Made by a program: the position numbers and the translations under genes. Below, piece by piece: positions 4,684-7,748 of a stretch of 7,748 nucleotides of DNA. Position 1 is the first letter of the stretch, and every line of letters begins with the position of its first letter. Under the pieces are notes generated by a model. That model saw nothing but the letters and a program-made list of their open reading frames with translations, ran no database searches and was not told where the DNA came from. The stretch spans positions 1 to 7,748 of the forward strand of contig JAISCU010000247.1 of NCBI GenBank assembly GCA_031265345.1, in the 5' to 3' direction. The DNA comes from Bifidobacteriaceae bacterium. Its GTDB lineage: Bacteria > Actinomycetota > Actinomycetes > Actinomycetales > WQXJ01.

Positions 4684-7600
4684 TCACAGCATAGCGCGGG
4701 CGCGTGACGACCGACGGCGACGCGCCGCCCAAGCCGCGGCCAGGGCCCCAACCGTCATCAGAGCCAACGCCATCGAGGCGAGCGCCGAACTGTTGGCGCC
4801 TGTGAAAGGCAGCTCGTCGTCGCTGGACTTCCCGGCGCCGGGCGTCGCGCTGGCGCCAGGCGTCCCCGGGACAGGGGTCGGCGTTGGGGTCGGCGTTGGC
4901 GTCGGAGTCGGCTCCACCGACGGCACCGTGACCGAGTAGTCCAGGTCCACGCACTGGTCCAGTTCGTCGCAGACCGTCACCGTGAAGGTGTCGGTCCCGC
5001 TCCAGCCGGCCTGAGGCGTGTAGCGCAGCAGCGAGCCCACCAGGGCCACCGTCCCGTGAGCCGGTTGCGTGAACGAGTCGTCGGTGAGCGGGCGCAAGTC
5101 CGTGCCCTCGACATCCGCCATCACGTCGATCTCGACTGATCCCTGACCGGCCTTCAGCTCGATCTGGCGGCCCTCGCCGGTGGGCGGCGCCTCGACCTCG
5201 GGGATGTACCGCACCGTGGTGGACTGCCCCAAGTCGTCCACGTAGCGCACAACGAACGGGTGCTCGCCGGGCTCGGCGCCGGTCGCGTCATAGTGGACCG
5301 GGTCCAGACCGGCCTCGCCTTGGTCCGGCTCCGATTCGATCACGCGTTCGGCGATCCAGCCGTAGGTGGAGGTGACGGACTCCGGGAAGCTGACTTGCCC
5401 GTTCAGCGCCACCTTGGCCCGCACCTCTTCCTCGGCCGCGCGCGGCGGCCCCTGGACCGTCACCGTGGCCGCAACCTCCTCGGACGCTTGGCCCAACGAG
5501 TCGACGTAGGTGACGGTGAACGGGTACTGCCCCTCCGGCAGCGACCCGGACGCGAAGCTGATCTTGCCGTCCAGGCCAGCGGTGACCTCGGCGCCATCTG
5601 GCGCTCCGGCAACCGTGGCGGAGGCGATCTGCACGCCGCTGGCCACGGTCAGGCCCAGTTCGGCCGTCTGGCCCAGGCCGATCTTGGCCGAGGTGTCCCC
5701 CGTCACCAGCGGCGAGTCCACCACCGTGACGGTGAAGTCGGCGCTGGCGGTCAGACCGTTCGTGTCGGTGTAGGTGACGGTGAACGGGTAGGCGCCGGCC
5801 GGCAAGGTCTGGGCCGCAAACTCCACGGTCCCGTCCAGGTTCGGCTCGATCTTGGCTTTGGACGCCCACTCGCCCGATGCCGTGACCTCGGCTTTGGCCA
5901 TATCGGCGCCGTGCGCCGTGTCGGCTTTGGCGACGCCCGGCAGTTCGACGGTGCCCCCCACGCCGACAACGGCGGTGGTCCCTTCGGCGACGGGCGGACC
6001 GGCCACCGTCACGGTGAACTCGACCGGTTCGGAGTCCTGGCTGATCGAGTCCGTGTAGGTGACGGTGAAGTGGTAGACGCCGGGCGTCAGCGTGCCAGCC
6101 TTGAACTCGACCTTGCCGTCGGTGCTGGCCGTGACCTCGGCGCCAGCGGGCGCTCCGGAGACCTTGGCGCTCGCGATGGTCACGTCGCTGTAGATCCCCA
6201 TGGTGAAGTCGGCGGTTCCGCCGACTGGGATGTTGGCGACGGTGTTGCCGTCCACCAAGGGCTTCTCGACGATCGTGACCGTGTAGACGGCATCGGCGGT
6301 GGAGTGGTAGTCGTCCAGGTACTGGACCGTGAACGAATACGTGCCCGGCGCCACGCCTTGGTCCATGACCCCGACCCGGCCGTCCACGTCGAGAGCGATC
6401 AAGGCCTTGTCCAGGCCGGGGTCCTTGGCCGTGACCTTCGCGTCCACGACCTTCGCGGACTGGTCCACGGTCAACGTGCCGGTCAAGACCTTCGAGTGGC
6501 CCTTGCCGATGATGGCGCTGGCGCCTGAGGCGGCCAGGGGTTGGTAGACCCGTCCGACGATGAACGTGTACGTCAGCTTGGCGCACTGGTCGAAGTCGTC
6601 GCAGACGGTCACGACGCTCGAGGTGGAGCCGGCCCATCCTTGCTCGGGGGTGTACACCAGGTTGGCGCCGTCCAACTCCAAGGTGCCGTGATCCGGCGCC
6701 GTGAACGATCCCGCTGTGAGCGGCTTCAGGTTGGTTCCTTTAGCGTCCAGCAACGGTTGAATGACGAACGGCGACGCGTGATCGTCCTTCAACGGGATCG
6801 TCTGGTCGGGCCCGGTCGGCGCCGCCTGGACGGTCACGTCGAAGGGGACTGGCGCCGTGCTCTGGCCCAGCGAGTCCTTGAAAGTGACCGTGAAGGTGTA
6901 CTCGCCCGGCGCCAAGGAGCCAGCGTCGAAATCCACCTTGCCGGTGGCCGGGTCGACTGTCACCGACCCGCCCGCTCGCACGGCCGGAGCCGACTTCTCG
7001 ACGATCGGCGAGGCCGATCCGTCGACGATGGTCACGCCGGCATGGCCGGTCTCCACGTCCAGAGTCCAACTGTGGCTGCCCTCGACCGGAACGGTGGCGC
7101 TCTCCGGCGGGGCGCTCACCACCTCGGGCGGCGCCACCACGGTGACCGTGAATTCGGCATCGGCCGTGGACTTGTAGTCATCGGTGTATTGAACCGTGAA
7201 CGTGTATTCCTTCGGCGCCAGCGCGTTGGCAGTGAAGTCGACCCTGCCGTCCGTGTGCGCCACGACCTGGGCCACCTGCAGCCAGTCGTCGGTGCTTGTC
7301 ACCGCGGCCCCCGTGACCTTGGCGTCCGGATCGATCTTGAAAGTGGCGTTCAGGACCCTCCAACCGCCCTCGGGGATCATGTCCGAGGTGCCGGTTGCCT
7401 CCAATGGCTCGTAGAGCCGCGGCACGGTGAAGGTGTAGGTGAGGTCCACATATTGGTCTTGGTCGTCGTAGACGCGGATGACGGCGGTGGCCGGGTCCGT
7501 TTGACCTGGTTCGGGCGTGTACTCGAGAAGGGTTCCCTTCAACGCCAGCGTGCCGTGGTCCGGCCCGGTGATGATCGAGCCCGCCTCCAGTGGTTTCAGG

Positions 7601-7748
7601 CCTGTGCCAGTGACCCTGGTCAGCGGATCGAACTCCAGCGGAGTGCGGTCGTTGACGGTCTCCAAGTCCTGGCCCGTGCCCGTGGGCGCCGCTTGCACTA
7701 TCACTGTGAATGGAACGGCCTCGGAATCCTGCGGGACCGAATCCGTGT
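4684..7748 (-). CDS. Large LPXTG-anchored multidomain surface protein (C-terminal part, 5' end outside the window)
   Basis: The frame is open to the window edge, so the GTG at 7704 is internal: the 14 codons before it encode the end of another repeat (TDSVPQDSEAVPFT). Numbering from 7704 (1,006 residues), three kinds of beta-rich Ig-like module are seen. Type A (about 24-96, 308-384, 848-929) has a PDHGT..L.YTP.PGW core and ends in CDxxDQC. Type B (94-190, 383-479) has YTFTVQY-DDY-STAD. Type C (191-292, 480-567, 568-661, 662-750, and a variant 751-840) ends in FTVTYTDS-like strands. A Pro-Thr run (932-944), LPFTG (965-969), a hydrophobic span (about 972-993) and RRRRSSRAR make up a sortase anchor. 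Sortase would cut between Thr and Gly and link the protein to peptidoglycan, leaving the modules as an extracellular stalk. Any signal peptide and adhesive head must lie upstream. Its role is inferred as adhesin or stalk; the ligand is unknown. Confidence 0.92.
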   Translation of the reverse strand, partial: TDSVPQDSEAVPFTVIVQAAPTGTGQDLETVNDRTPLEFDPLTRVTGTGLKPLEAGSIITGPDHGTLALKGTLLEYTPEPGQTDPATAVIRVYDDQDQYVDLTYTFTVPRLYEPLEATGTSDMIPEGGWRVLNATFKIDPDAKVTGAAVTSTDDWLQVAQVVAHTDGRVDFTANALAPKEYTFTVQYTDDYKSTADAEFTVTVVAPPEVVSAPPESATVPVEGSHSWTLDVETGHAGVTIVDGSASPIVEKSAPAVRAGGSVTVDPATGKVDFDAGSLAPGEYTFTVTFKDSLGQSTAPVPFDVTVQAAPTGPDQTIPLKDDHASPFVIQPLLDAKGTNLKPLTAGSFTAPDHGTLELDGANLVYTPEQGWAGSTSSVVTVCDDFDQCAKLTYTFIVGRVYQPLAASGASAIIGKGHSKVLTGTLTVDQSAKVVDAKVTAKDPGLDKALIALDVDGRVGVMDQGVAPGTYSFTVQYLDDYHSTADAVYTVTIVEKPLVDGNTVANIPVGGTADFTMGIYSDVTIASAKVSGAPAGAEVTASTDGKVEFKAGTLTPGVYHFTVTYTDSISQDSEPVEFTVTVAGPPVAEGTTAVVGVGGTVELPGVAKADTAHGADMAKAEVTASGEWASKAKIEPNLDGTVEFAAQTLPAGAYPFTVTYTDTNGLTASADFTVTVVDSPLVTGDTSAKIGLGQTAELGLTVASGVQIASATVAGAPDGAEVTAGLDGKISFASGSLPEGQYPFTVTYVDSLGQASEEVAATVTVQGPPRAAEEEVRAKVALNGQVSFPESVTSTYGWIAERVIESEPDQGEAGLDPVHYDATGAEPGEHPFVVRYVDDLGQSTTVRYIPEVEAPPTGEGRQIELKAGQGSVEIDVMADVEGTDLRPLTDDSFTQPAHGTVALVGSLLRYTPQAGWSGTDTFTVTVCDELDQCVDLDYSVTVPSVEPTPTPTPTPTPTPVPGTPGASATPGAGKSSDDELPFTGANSSALASMALALMTVGALAAAWAARRRRSSRARAML
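4873..4911 (-). repeat. Pro-Thr coding microrepeat in the wall-spanning linker
   Basis: This stretch encodes six Pro-Thr pairs and a final Pro just before the LPFTG anchor. At the DNA level it is a degenerate 6/12-bp repeat of GGGGTCGGCGTT type. Such runs usually span the cell wall and can change in length by slippage; 6-bp steps would keep the frame. Confidence 0.7.

Noticed and set aside
5260..6637. Long plus-strand (5260-6528) and second minus-strand (5288-6637) frames inside the surface-protein gene
   Set aside because: Their Arg/Gly/His/Asp-rich composition is typical of shadow frames of a GC-rich repetitive gene, and they have no family likeness.
4684..7704. GTG 7704 as the true start of the large surface protein
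   Set aside because: The frame stays open to 7748 and the preceding codons encode a clear continuation of a repeat module, with no signal peptide after 7704.

Overview
The window is GC-rich DNA from an actinobacterium. This rests on strong G/C preference at third codon positions, GTG starts, an actinobacterial GlnA2-type glutamine synthetase, a PanB ending in the usual actinobacterial His-Ser-Phe tail, and LPFTG sortase substrates with an Arg-rich tail. No genus can be named from the sequence alone.

Layout. 1-293 (minus) is the start of glutamine synthetase glnA2, running off the left edge. 294-777 is a divergent intergenic region. It holds a possible GlnR-type operator and a six-armed interrupted palindrome of about 260 bp whose arms mirror each other exactly around 599.5. 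778-1425 (plus) encodes a 215-residue relic of the glutaminase domain of glutamine-dependent NAD+ synthetase: all three catalytic residues are replaced and the synthetase domain is gone. 1467-2285 (plus) is an intact panB. 2286-2932 is a convergent intergenic region with one strong hairpin and four tandem 104-bp units, each built around its own dyad. 2933-3289 (minus) is the 3' stump of an LPXTG surface-protein gene. 3561-4622 (plus) encodes a Fic-fold protein with a degenerate active site and no recognisable inhibitory glutamate. A bidirectional hairpin terminator separates it from 4684-7748 (minus), the C-terminal 1,020 or so residues of a large LPFTG-anchored multidomain surface protein that runs off the right edge.

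How the parts relate. glnA2, the NadE-like relic and panB form a housekeeping neighbourhood of glutamine, NAD and pantothenate/CoA metabolism in which the NAD synthetase member looks decayed or repurposed. The right half is accessory: a cell-wall adhesin-like protein, a partial paralogue of its 3' end, and between them a pseudo-Fic gene on the opposite strand. The sequence points of most interest are the two repeat systems and the two degenerate enzymes (NadE-N and Fic).
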